Part shown: positions 1 to 9,044 of the stretch, piece after piece
Layout of the letters: each line of letters starts with the position of its first letter
Position numbering within the stretch: the first letter of the stretch is position 1
Origin: Larix sibirica
Lineage: Eukaryota; Streptophyta; Pinopsida; Pinales; Pinaceae
NCBI GenBank assembly: GCA_004151065.3
Contig: NWUY0304622829.1
Span: forward strand, 1-13,849
Direction of reading: 5' to 3'
DNA: 13,849 nucleotides
Program-made: the position numbers and the translations under genes
Notes under the pieces: generated by a model
Databases searched by the model: none
What the model saw: only the letters and a program-made list of their open reading frames with translations
Told to the model about the DNA's origin: nothing

Positions 1-138
1 CTCCTCTATGGAAAAGCATAGGAAGCAACAAAATCGAAATTCCATAGCTAAGATAGGCATAACTGTTTATTATATTCTGCTCTCTTTCTCTGAAGAAAAA
101 CTCTTTTTTTTGTAATGAATGGTTGTGCACAACCTTTT

Positions 139-175
<37 letters not shown>

Positions 176-288
176 TCCAACTCCAAGCGAATAGATTTCT
201 CAAATTTTATTAATCAAATGATTTGTTCTAAACATTAAAACGATAAACCTATTAGCTTGTATGGTTACTCAATCGTGTGCCCATCCAT
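1..288. other. AT-rich non-coding flank
   Basis: No coding signal was found on either strand. The stretch holds an AT dinucleotide run (separate entry) and short T runs. It lies downstream of the minus-strand zinc-finger fragment. The frame of that fragment cannot be followed usefully past its TAG, because another stop comes about ten codons later. Confidence 0.5.
143..170. repeat. (AT)14 microsatellite
   Basis: An uninterrupted AT dinucleotide run of 28 bases. Such runs are common in plant intergenic DNA and are likely to be polymorphic in length. Confidence 0.95.
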
Positions 289-709
289 CTAGTAATTTTC
301 TAGATCTTCTAGACTAATTTGAACAGGCAGAGTGACTGCACAAATATCAACTATGGACCGCTTCTTTCTTGTTCTTGGTTTTTTCTTTTGTATTCTTCCT
401 TTCTCTGTCTTGGATGCTTGGGTAAGGCAATTGTCCATGTGAGCATTCACAGTGGGAGTGGTTTTTGAAGTGAATGTCTTGCAAACTGGGCATATTTTGA
501 CCCCATAACCTTCAGTATTGCCGATATCAAGGTTGTGGTGTCTGAGCGACTCAATTTTAACTATCGGAATTCCGGTTATCCATTTTGCTTTTCTCACACT
601 CCAAGGAGACTGACTATTCTTGTGCCACCTGATCTGCTGGTTCATTTGGTCCCCTCGTCGCCTTCACCTTTTTCTTGTAGTTTCCCATATCATTCAGCAA
701 ATCACTTTC
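289..709 (-). pseudogene. HAPLESS 8-like zinc-finger protein, C-terminal exon fragment
   Basis: The minus-strand frame from 645 to 289 encodes 118 residues with a zinc-finger core, CPVC...NAHMDNC, spaced C-x2-C-x13-H-x3-C, close to the UBZ4 type. A basic stretch follows (KKKPRTRKKR), then SIVDIC and LEDLENY. This order of finger, basic patch, VDI motif and LEDL motif is what I recall of the plant HAPLESS 8 family, where the sequence normally runs on after LEDLD. Here it ends at a TAG (289-291), so it is probably truncated. Upstream, a good acceptor (cttttcag, reading minus) opens a frame at 709 coding for ESDLLNDMGNYKKKVKATRG, but in a different phase. It meets a TAG near 615, just where the finger frame takes over, so one small indel probably separates the two parts. 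No earlier exon was found. The function of the family is not well known to me, and the assignment rests on remembered motifs. Confidence 0.55.
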
Positions 710-719
710 CTGAAAAGAT

Positions 720-975
720 AATATAAGTGCTTATTAATCAAAGCCTAAAATTGTTATCCCATTGGTAGTATGCAAAAAACTTGACAAGTTTTTCTTTGTT
801 GGTGCTAGAATTATCTCTATGCAGAAATTCCATGGGCATGAGACCAAGCACAAATGTAAATGATCCCATGCCATAGTTCTCAACACCAAATCATAGAGAG
901 AATAATAAATACATACGTTAAAGAGCCTCTACTGCGTTTCAAAATTTCTCCTTGCTGTGTATTCTCGTTTTTTAG
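720..975. other. Non-coding stretch upstream of the zinc-finger fragment
   Basis: By position this is the intron or 5' side of the minus-strand zinc-finger fragment. I could not find another exon of it here, nor any repeat or RNA gene. Confidence 0.4.
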
Positions 976-1197
976 AGTTGGCAAGTCATCGGTTCACATC
1001 TCGATAGAGGTTCTTTTGTAGATAGAATCACACAAGGGTTAATAATATCACACAACAAATGGGGTGAGTTTTTGAACCGACAAATGAAAATTCCCAGCAA
1101 GGAATTTGTAACGACTCGATCCCCAGGGAAACCAACAATCAAGAGAGAGATACCATGCCAACTTCCAGCTGTGGAAATAACTAAAATTGGGAACTAA
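976..1197 (+). other. Unrecognised open frame, possible exon remnant
   Basis: A 73-codon frame opens right after a T-rich stretch ending in TTTTTTAG and closes at a TAA (1195-1197). The predicted peptide has ordinary protein composition, including EFLNRQMKIPSKEF and SPGKPTIKREIPCQLPAVEI. The opposite strand is also open for part of this length. I do not recognise a family. It could be an exon of a fifth captured or decayed gene, or chance. Confidence 0.2.
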
Positions 1198-1892
1198 GAC
1201 TTGGTAAATAACTAGGGTTTCTATGATATTTATTATTTTAGGCATATAATCAAACAAACAATTATACTCGCTTCACTTCTCATGATAATTTTATCCATAT
1301 ATTTTGTTTGTTTATAAATATATATACATATAAGATTTGAGGGACGATTCCCTTATCATTTTGTAATGGCAATTTTCATAAGCCTTGGTATTTTAGAGAA
1401 TGACTTAGTTATCATTTCTTTCAACAATATACCCCTTAAGTGACCACTTCATAAAGTGTTGGTTATAGAGCGCAGCTCCCATTAGGTAAAAAAGAAAACA
1501 TAATTGAGTAAATAATCTGAATAGAAAATCTGTTATTTAGCTCTCTAAGCAACCAGAGAGGGTTAAATCTCTAATATTTTTCATTATATATTTTCTTTTT
1601 TTTCATATTTCAGACTCCATGGTCCTTCTTAGACAACATTGTCTTTATATAATAGAAGATAGAATATTTTTTAATGCTAAATATTATGTTCAAATTCAAC
1701 TTCCTCTGTTATGAGGAAATCATGCAGTTCTGCTATATGGTGTCAGTCTTTAATGTTATTGGCTATATGACCCTGTGTAGGGTTTTGTATTTTATGATAG
1801 CTTGTAATTAAATTTTAACTTAATGAAAACAAAGTATTTGGTTCACAGTTCTCATTAAATGTCCCAATCTGGGTTTTTTTGTCATTTGATAG
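1198..1892. other. AT-rich stretch before the EB1 fragment
   Basis: No first exon of EB1 (normally beginning with the MMDSAYFVGR-like start of the CH domain) can be found here, and no other coding signal. By position it would be an intron or unrelated flank. Confidence 0.4.
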
Positions 1893-1958
1893 GTCAATTT
1901 TGAGGCCAAATCTGAGTATGAGATGATCCAGAACTATAAGGTGTTGTAAAAAGTCTTC

Positions 1959-2072
1959 AACAAGCTTAAGATACCAAAGGTAAGTTAGCATCAAACTCCA
2001 TATGGATGTGTACTTAACAAGCTTAAGATACCAAAGGTAAATTAGCATCAAACTCCATATGGATGTGTACTT
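1959..2072. repeat. 57-bp tandem duplication across an EB1 splice donor
   Basis: Two copies (1959-2015 and 2016-2072) differ at one base (taagttagc against taaattagc). Each contains the last 21 bases of EB1 exon A plus 36 bases of intron, so the donor is present twice: gtaagt in the first copy and gtaaat in the second. Confidence 0.95.
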
Positions 2073-2330
2073 AAGCTGTAGATTCATACTGGAAATTTTG
2101 TTGACATCAACTATCTCGAATGCATTATTTGACTGTTATTTATGATATAGTTATTTACTAGATCATGCCATGCTTTCAGTTTTGCAAGCAATGACCATAA
2201 CAACGAATTCTTACACATTGCAGCACATTGAAGTAAGCAAACTAGTGAAAGGAAGGCCATTAGACAATCTTGAGTTTATGCAATGGCTGAAATGATACTG
2301 TGATTCTACAAATGTTGGAAACTATACCCG

Positions 2331-2690
2331 AAGGTGTGAACTCATGTGGTGTTTGTGCTATGTTTAGTTTTCTAATTGTGGTTTGGAAGCGTCTATTCAT
2401 ATTCTCTATGCTGGTAGATAGCTAATATTATGTAGATCAATTTTTTTGTTTCCAGTTAATTTTTGGTCATTGTTTGGTTAGGAACCTTGATATTGGTAAC
2501 CTTACTGTAAGGTGTTATCTCATGTGGTGTTTCTGTGATGTTGAGTTTTCTGATCATTGTCTAGAATATTTAGTTTACGTTGTCTGTGCTAGTAGGTAAC
2601 TGATATTATGTAGTTCACAATTTATTTTTTCCATTCAAATTTTGGCCATTGCCTGATTGACAACCATATGAACCTTGATATTTGTAACTC
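2331..2690. repeat. Diverged tandem duplication of about 180 bp
   Basis: The block beginning at 2331 (aaggtgt..ctcatgtggtgttt) recurs from 2509 in diverged form. Matching landmarks include tgatgttgag/ctatgtttag, taatattatgtag/tgatattatgtag and aaccttgatatt (2483 and 2671). The offset grows from 178 to 188 bases, showing an indel. The first unit starts at the 3' end of EB1 exon B. Confidence 0.75.
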
Positions 2691-2981
2691 TCCAAATCCT
2701 ACCCAGCATTGTTGTATTCATATTATGACAATTCATTGCATATGTAACTACCATATAAGTGTTGGAATCTATGATTCTCAATTTTAACTAATTTCTATTT
2801 TGTTCAAGACATGTCAAACTATTTTATTTTTTTGGCCTGGAGTGCTCTTTAAGCCAAATATCAATTTTGCAGAGCAGGGTTATCTTTACTATGTTGATTC
2901 TACTGTCTCTAAGGTAAATAGAGGCATTTATTCCTTGAACTATTGGATCATTACATTCTAACGTAATACATTTCTCTCCAG
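2691..2981. other. EB1 intron remainder
   Basis: AT-rich sequence between EB1 exons B and C. A short stretch after tttgcag (2874 onward) up to a gtaaat is exon-like, reading about 13 codons, but I cannot match it to EB1 or to anything else. Confidence 0.35.
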
Positions 2982-3164
2982 GAATGGTTAAAGAGAACAA
3001 AAACATGCAAAGGAGGAAATGAGCTAAATAGAAAAGTAGCTCTGAGCCTTAATTCCCAAACAACATTTGCAACAAAGACACCTGCAACCTCCAGGCATAC
3101 ACTACAACTCAGTCCTGAAATAATAGTTGCTGAGCACATTTTACACCAAATTCAAATGGACATG

Positions 3165-4596
3165 GTAAGACCCTTGCCAATACTTATCCTAGAAACAAAT
3201 TCGATACAAAAAATTTGCTCTCATTAGTTTGGAAAAGGGGGTGTTCTACATGATGACGTTGTTCGATCCGATTGTATCACCGTTTGTTTATAAAATCCTA
3301 CTCTTAGTTCATTGCCTTACTCTCTAGGGTTTGCTCCTGGGCGTTACATGTAGGTTCACTTCATCCAATTGAATAAGCATATGCACATGCATTTTGAAAT
3401 AGGCTTTCAAGTTCTATATTTAAGGTGGTTCGATCTTTCGTACATTGGCCTTCGCCCAGACAAAGGTAGTACCTTGTTATCGAAATATGTGGATATAAAT
3501 AAATATATGTATATGCATTCGTAGATAGCTCCACCTCCGGGGTATTATTCATTGGTACACAGGACATTTTTGTTGAAACCAAATATTTAGAAAATGATTG
3601 ATGTAATTGGGCGTGTGCGGGAGCTGCAACACTGCATTGGAAAAGTAAAGTGATCCCTACTTGTCCCCGGGTGCTGTTGCACCTCTCCTGTACCATTGAT
3701 TTTGCATCGAGCTACTGCATTGAATCGCCTTCCATATCCCGACGTTTACTATTTCTATGTTTATGCTTATTACTATTTCTACGGTTATTCCTTGCTATTC
3801 ATTGTCATTGGAGCATGTGTTGTTTGCTTCCATTTATTGGCTAGTTTTTTTTTAATTTTTTTAGGCCTCTGTTTGTCCATTTTAACATTTCGTAGAACAC
3901 CGGATCAAGATCTTATGCTAGTGATATTGATGAGATTCGATTTGAAGAAAACCATGAATTTCAACTATCCATCCAAACTAATTTATAGGACACAATGCAT
4001 TTTATAGAACTTTCTATGTTTCGTCTTTGTACTCATGCCAAAGATTGGACACCCAAAACCTTATGAGTTGAATTCTTTTTTAATATAATGTAAGCAAGCA
4101 AGTAATATAACCAAGAAACATTTTGATGAGAGGCTTCAGATTTCATTGAGATAATAATTGTTTTGAAGCTAGCTTCTAATAAGGAAGTATCCCTCAGAAA
4201 ATCATGGAATAGGAACCCTGGAAACAAGATTAGGCATAAACTTGTGAAATGTGTTGTGAATGCTAGTTTTAAATTCAGTCAAGTATAGGCTAGTTATTGA
4301 ACATAAACCTAAATTAATATTTAACACAGACACAACATAATTTACTCATTGAAACCATATTATTTTAGCTTAAGATATTGACCCTTTGTATTGATAGGCT
4401 AATTTTATGTCTTATTGTGTGAGACAGTTGATACTGAAACTTTGGAGGCCTTTCAAACTAGGTCATCTTACCTTAGACTAGGCACAAACTAGAAAATACG
4501 TTCGACATGGTATCTTGGAGTGAAAATCTAGTTTTATGTAATGGGATAATAATCTTTTAGTGTTATTAAATTTAATTTTTCTTACATTGATCAACA
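3165..4596. other. Intergenic or intron stretch without recognised genes
   Basis: Several modest open frames occur on both strands (for example 3361-3696 minus and 3696-4007 plus). They overlap each other, are rich in simple hydrophobic or Tyr/Phe runs, and carry no motif I recognise. The part from 3230 to 3720 is somewhat less AT-rich than its surroundings. No EB1 C-terminal exon and no tRNA were found. Confidence 0.4.
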
Positions 4597-4767
4597 AGGC
4601 TTTGGTTAGGTGGTAATGCTAGGGTGTTTCGTACCACAACAAGGTTCAGATTCTTCAGAGTCATGCTCACCTTTCATAGCCTGTCTAACCCGTTCCTTGG
4701 AGATAGGGCCAGAGTTGCAGTTGTAATTCAGAAGCAGTATTCAGAAAAAGAAAAAGAAAAAAAAAAG
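4597..4767 (+). mobile_element. Candidate tRNA-derived SINE
   Basis: The stretch has a box-A-like segment (ttaggtggtaatgctaggg), then gtttcgtaccacaac and a box-B-like GGTTCAGATTC (4643-4653), in the order and spacing of a tRNA-type pol III promoter. About 90 bases later it ends in an A-rich tail with GA steps (4743-4767). The total length of about 170 bp is usual for plant SINEs. The boxes deviate from consensus and I found no clear target-site duplication, so this stays a candidate. Confidence 0.4.
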
Positions 4768-5309
4768 CATCATGGGCATGTTAACATAAATTCTAGAATG
4801 ACAACATTGTTTGAGTTTATTTCCTCTCATGGTTTCTTGTGTTTGGTAAGGATTCCAAGCGTTCAATTTATCAGAATGTATATTCAATTATTTCTTTGTT
4901 TAATGCAGCGGACGCCCAACTGGACCTTAATTATCATACCCAACCATCATCTATTCCAAAATATTATTGCATGCACCATCATGATCATGGCTTTTGCAAT
5001 TGTAATTCCTATGCAAATCCAAACATGGCTTCCTCCTTCAATCGAGCAGGGGCCCATTACAAGCCAAGCTCTTGTTTTAACAGTCATGGAGGTTTAAAGT
5101 GTATAATCCCCATTGCACCCAAGCTATCAATATCTTCTACTCCAATTTCAACATATGACATGAAACAAAGACATGCAACATCTGGCAACGAGTAACCGGG
5201 CTCAAAGACCTTGAATGAAATCAAAGGAAGAAAAAGGAGAGTCCTTTTGAAATCTAAAGCAAATGATGCACCTTCTATTGTTGCTTATCCTGTTGGAAGA
5301 GAGACAAAG

Positions 5310-5687
5310 GTGTGTATCTATTGAAATATCCCTTATTGACCTGAAATTGATTTATGAATGGTTTGCATGACAATGTAGCCTTTTAGGATGTGAATTGAGA
5401 TCCAAGTTTCACATTAATGTGGCATTAAAGTCTATATTGTTTTTGGCCAGTGAAATGGATTTATGAGCTGAGAATCATAACCAATTGTGAATTCTTGTTT
5501 TGGCTAGTGAAATGACTATGGTGTCATGATCAGTGGTGGATAGTAATTCACTTGTGCAATTGTTCTTTCACCTGAAAAAACGTATTTTCATTTGGGTGCA
5601 TATATTTAATCTATGTGAATGTTTCAATAAATGGGTAATACTCTTTTACATAGTCTAGAAGTAGATGAATCCCCAACAAAGCAATAG
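5310..5687 (+). other. Intron of the bHLH pseudogene
   Basis: The intron runs from donor gtgtgt to acceptor caatag. Reading in phase needs the acceptor at 5686-5687 (AAA GGC GTA GAA). A short imperfect internal repeat (ttttggcc/tagtgaaatg) occurs near 5443 and 5500. Confidence 0.6.
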
Positions 5688-6050
5688 AAAGGCGTAGAAG
5701 CTGCTTCAACTGAGGATGATGCAAAATCCAAGGTCGAGCAAAACACTATTCTGAGTATTGGGGAAAGTAGTCCAAATCAAATCAAATATAATGTCAAAGC
5801 GCTTGAACCACCAAAATATTACATTCATGTGAGAGCAAGGAGAGTCCAAGCTATTAACAGCCACAGTCTTGCAGAGAGGGTAAGTATCAAACTGACTTCT
5901 CCATCCAATTTCCCTTATAGAATTAATTTGGTAACGAGTCATTTATATGCCATTGTCTCGATGAAATCAAAGTTAGGGTAAAAGTGTTCAATGTATAACA
6001 AGTGAGAAGAGAAAAAATAGACTAATGCATGAAGCTTTTGCAAGATCCCA

Positions 6051-6112
6051 TTCGTGGTTGTAGTAAGGTACCATTTTTGAAAGCTCTCTTTCGTGGTTGT
6101 AGTAAGGTACCA
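6051..6112. repeat. Duplication across a bHLH splice donor, period 39
   Basis: The 23-base sequence beginning ttcgtggttgtag and ending ggtacca occurs at 6051-6073 and 6090-6112. It holds the last 17 bases of the helix-1 exon and the donor gtacca, so the exon end is present twice. Confidence 0.95.
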
Positions 6113-7354
6113 AATGGTTCCTAGATTTTGTGGTTCTTTTATTCACAAGCTTGATTCTTGAAATTATTTTTGCAAGCTAGCACATTCTCTTTACTTTGGG
6201 AAGTTCCTATCCACCATGTTATGCACTTTGGAATAACGAGGATATTAATCCTGCAGGTAACTGGAAAAGCAGTAATGCTTGATGAGATAATAAATCATGT
6301 ACAGTCATTGCAGCAACAAGTCGAGGTAATGTTGTGGAATTAGCTTTGTACAATGTTGATTCAGAAACAATTTCCTAGTTTTATACAATGCATAGATAAT
6401 ACTTGGTTGTCTATTCTGTTATAGTTTATATCTATGAAGCTTGCAACTGTCAACCCTAGGTTGGATTTCAATATGGATGGACTGATTGCTAAAGATGTAA
6501 GTCTAGTCCGTTTTTTGAAAAGTCACAAGTTGTGGTTTCCCACGGAAAAGCTTTACTCTTTAAATTTAAGGATAGGTTACATTCTACGTATTAAATGATC
6601 AGCTTGATGACAAGATAAATTTAGAAAGTCTGTTAGTAGCATAGAAAGTTGATATATGTTATTCCTAATAATTGCTTGAATATTTGACCTACCTATCCCT
6701 AATAGAACCTTATAAAACATATCAATTTAACAATTCTATGCATGTCCAACCAAGTTCCTATAATTTCCTATTGTCTCCTAATTAATTTGATTATGAGTAA
6801 TCTATTGCTTCAGTCTCATAGTTTATTATCTTAATGGCATCTAAAACTACCATTTTGATTTCAACTCGTGCATCTTACCTCTTTCTTTCTTTGAAGGAAA
6901 TACCTGCAATTTAAAAAGAACTAATTGTTTGCTACAGACCCTACTGCAGCATTTCCTCAACTTCACCAACCACAACAAGGTCATGTTCAAGTTGGTGTGG
7001 CCTGTGGAACAGAGGGGCATCGAATGGGGAACCCAGTAGAAGGAGCACTCATAAGGAAAATGAATTCCCAACCACCCTGTATGGATGGGTATGGAAATTC
7101 CATTCCTCGGGTATCTTCATTTTCAAGTTGAATTTTCTCAGCTCACATGTGGAAATTATACTGTCAAACTTGTTTAAAACTTCTATTGTGTTCCTATACT
7201 GGCTTGCTCTTTTAAATTTTTGGCATAAAAACTTTATGGAGTTGATTCTAAATGTCAATTTTTACAACTTTTGAATTCTCAATATTTACAAGGTGCAGAA
7301 GGTTGGGATGAGGATCTTCATAGTGTTGTTCATATGGGATTTGGGAAAAATTGA

Positions 7355-7692
7355 CAAAGTCCTTTCACATCCCAAAGATTTCATGCTAAGTGAAAATATG
7401 TAAAGATGCTAAACTTCGGATTCATACTTTCTTTATATGTATAGGGTAGAAATTAAATTTCTTACCGTTTAAGTTTCTAATTGCCACTTCAGTAGCAACA
7501 AGCCACATGAAAATTGAGTTGTGACTTTAATGCCTCTTTTACTTGGTTACAAGAATCCATGGTAACTTATAATCACAATGGGGAGAAGTCATATTCCTAA
7601 AATATTCACTTTGCATTATCTAGGTGCTCTGACCTTTACGTAGATATAAAGGTAATTTTAGAATGTAATAACTTGACATATATATGTAGCAG
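7355..7692. other. Short gap between bHLH and acyltransferase pieces
   Basis: AT-rich, with no coding signal. The 5' exons of the acyltransferase, including its DHHC domain, are not here, so this gap is either its intron fused to bHLH 3' flank or a junction between captured fragments. Confidence 0.5.
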
Positions 7693-7865
7693 GGAATCAG
7701 AACATATGACTACATTCTAGCCATGAGAGAAGAATGCAGCTCAGAAGATTTCTTGGATGAATCGGATTTGAGCACACCCTCATCTCCAGCTAGATCAGAA
7801 GAAAGTTTTGGTAGTGACTCCCCTAAGCCTAATTTTCTTGCGAGATTCAAATGCCTCTAAAAGGC

Positions 7866-7880
7866 ATCTGCATTGCATCA
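7866..7880. repeat. Left 15-bp direct repeat (atctgcattgcatca)
   Basis: Identical to 8705-8719. The two copies bracket 824 bases, and joining them restores the acyltransferase frame, so they look like a target-site duplication. Confidence 0.85.
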
Positions 7881-8704
7881 GGTTGGAATTCTTCTCTAGT
7901 TTGTGTTGGATCCACTTGCAGAAATTATGCGATTGGTTGTTTGTTTATTTATACAATTGTTGCTTTGGAATGGATGGAGACTATCTTCGTGGAGAATATC
8001 GCTCTTCCTGAACCTGCCAGAGACTATCATCTGCTCGCTAATAGTCCATTCTAACTCCCGTCTTGTTGCATGCCATTAAATGGTTATTGACTTTGGAGTA
8101 ACCATTCTTGTTGCGCGAGGAATAGACCTTCGTAATGGTTGCACATAAGCTGACATCTGAGCAGAGCGTGATTATGTAGAGTATCAGCTAGAGCGTACTT
8201 GTACTATTTCTCCACGATATTCAAACCCTGAAGTGGCCTCCGTTCTACAAAGTATCGCAGTTGTTGTGCGTTGGAATGCCACTCATTCATTCAACCTGAG
8301 TGAACGAAGAAGTGTGAGTTGTGTGAGCACCTTCTCTATTGTGAACTGTGTTTTTCCCTTGAAGAGCGTTGAAACTAAGCAACATTGGAGTGCAAAGGAC
8401 CGAAACATTATATTATTGTTGCACTATATTGTTGCGTATTGTGGTGAAGATTGGTGAAGTGTATTGTTACTGAGTTGAAGTGTGGGGTATCATTGCCACT
8501 AATATTATTGTTGCCTTTGTGACTTCCTTTCGAAGGTTCTGCAACAGTTTTGAGAACGGAAACCCTATCTTCTATTGAACGTTGAGCGTGGAGCTTCCTT
8601 GATGGGGTAAGAGAGGCGCAATGCTATTGCTACCTTGAAGCGTGGAGTTGTTTGGAGGAATATTCCAAAGAGTCAAGACGCTTATCTCTCGGGCATGATT
8701 TGGA
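7881..8704. mobile_element. 824-bp insertion, class unknown
   Basis: It lies between two identical 15-base repeats inside a coding exon of the acyltransferase pseudogene. It is less AT-rich than the surrounding DNA and carries no long reading frame. There is no A tail or T head at either end, no terminal inverted repeat, and no LTR pair. A 15-base duplication fits non-LTR retrotransposition better than LTR (4-6) or most DNA elements (2-9). It could be a truncated LINE, a SINE-like element, or filler from break repair. Small internal repetition is visible (gttgagcgtggag / gaagcgtggag near 8583 and 8640). Confidence 0.6.
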
Positions 8705-8719
8705 ATCTGCATTGCATCA
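8705..8719. repeat. Right 15-bp direct repeat
   Basis: Second copy of atctgcattgcatca. The acyltransferase sequence continues directly after it. Confidence 0.85.
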
Positions 8720-9044
8720 ATCCCCAAAACAACATAAGACAAGTATCAATGGTTGAGGGCTGATAAAGAAGCATTGAAAGCAGCAGAAAGGACTAGTGCA
8801 AGATCGTCTATGTTCAAGAAGCTCAAAAGCTCATCAATAGTTGATAGTGGAAGTTCACAGGCAGCACTGATACTGATACTAAGATCACACCAAAAGTAGT
8901 GAACTAAAACCATCATCAGAAGAACCGCCATTGTTACTGCCTATGCCTTTAGAAAGAAAATGCATTCCATCCATCAGAGCTTCATGTGTTGCACCCGCTG
9001 CTGTGGGTGACATGGAAGCCATGATGCTTCTCCAGTTTTGTTAG

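Larger units (their letters stand above)
1893..3164 (+). pseudogene. EB1: EB1 microtubule plus-end protein, internal exons, broken
   Basis: EB1 proteins track growing microtubule ends through an N-terminal calponin-homology domain. Exon A (1893-1979, borders tag|GTC and AAG|gtaagt) reads VNFEAKSEYEMIQNYKVL, stop, KVFNKLKIPK. Exon B (2224 to about 2334, border gcag|CAC) reads HIEVSKLVKGRPLDNLEF, MQWLK, stop, YCDSTNVGNYTRR. These match the second half of the plant EB1 CH domain, including the signature KGRPLDNLEF. The two stops, TAA (1947-1949) and TGA (2293-2295), stand where the family has Q and R. Exon C (2982-3164, cag|GAA and ATG|gtaaga) is open for 61 codons (TCKGGNELNRKVALSLNSQT) and looks like the basic linker; this exon is less certain. 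The end of exon B has lost part of the NENYNPVERR segment. The first exon and the C-terminal EB-homology domain are absent. Introns remain, so it is not a retrocopy. Confidence 0.8.
4909..7354 (+). pseudogene. bHLH transcription factor (CIB/BEE/bHLH74-49 type), broken
   Basis: The family binds E-box DNA as dimers. Exons inferred from frame and GT..AG: 4909-5309 (N-terminal region, ending in a basic GRKRR patch), 5688-5879 (acidic linker, then EPPKYYIHVRARR and SHSLAER of the basic region), 6002-6067 (VRREKI..MKLLQD, helix 1), 6257-6325 (VTGKAVMLDEIINHVQSL, loop and helix 2), 6425-6496 (MKLATVNPRLDFNMDG), 6938-7110 (Gln/Pro-rich) and about 7293-7354 (WDEDLHSVVHMGF tail and stop). The basic-region H, E and R are present. 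Lesions: TAA (5193-5195); TAA (6023-6025) in helix 1 where the family has ISER; the 6002 exon lacks a G, so its acceptor and first codon cannot both be read; a phase mismatch at 6938; and a 1-base loss near 7296 before the tail. The family's GQAT is VQAI here. No promoter or first exon was identified. Confidence 0.85.
7693..9044 (+). pseudogene. DHHC protein S-acyltransferase, C-terminal part, split by an insertion
   Basis: These enzymes attach fatty acids to cysteines of membrane proteins. After acceptor gtagcag the frame reads GIRTYDYILAMREE, the conserved segment that follows the last membrane helix in several plant family members, then a Ser/Asp/Pro-rich stretch (SSPARSEESFGSDSPKP, FLARF). 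A TAA sits at 7858-7860. The frame goes on as KASALH, is cut at 7880 by an 824-base insertion, and resumes after 8719 as QSPKQHKTSING, stop. With frame changes it continues as ADKEALKAAERTSARSSMFK (8759 onward), resembling the basic C-terminal segment of plant acyltransferases, and as PSSEEPPLLPMPLERK up to TAG 9042-9044. The DHHC cysteine-rich domain and all membrane helices are missing, so no activity is possible. The family call rests on remembered motifs. Confidence 0.6.

Noticed and set aside
1815-2087. 90-codon minus-strand frame with a repeated WSLMLTYLWYLKLV segment
   Set aside because: It is the shadow of the EB1 exon and its 57-bp tandem duplication, not a repeat protein.
3361-4007. 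Open frames on both strands, one rich in Tyr/Phe/Leu that looks membrane-like
   Set aside because: Composition reflects AT-rich sequence, the frames overlap on opposite strands, and no motif or splice context supports a gene.
4624-5097. 157-codon plus-strand frame
   Set aside because: It runs through the candidate SINE and its A-rich tail and then lies out of frame with the bHLH exon, whose own frame is supported by the acceptor at 4907-4908 and the downstream continuity.
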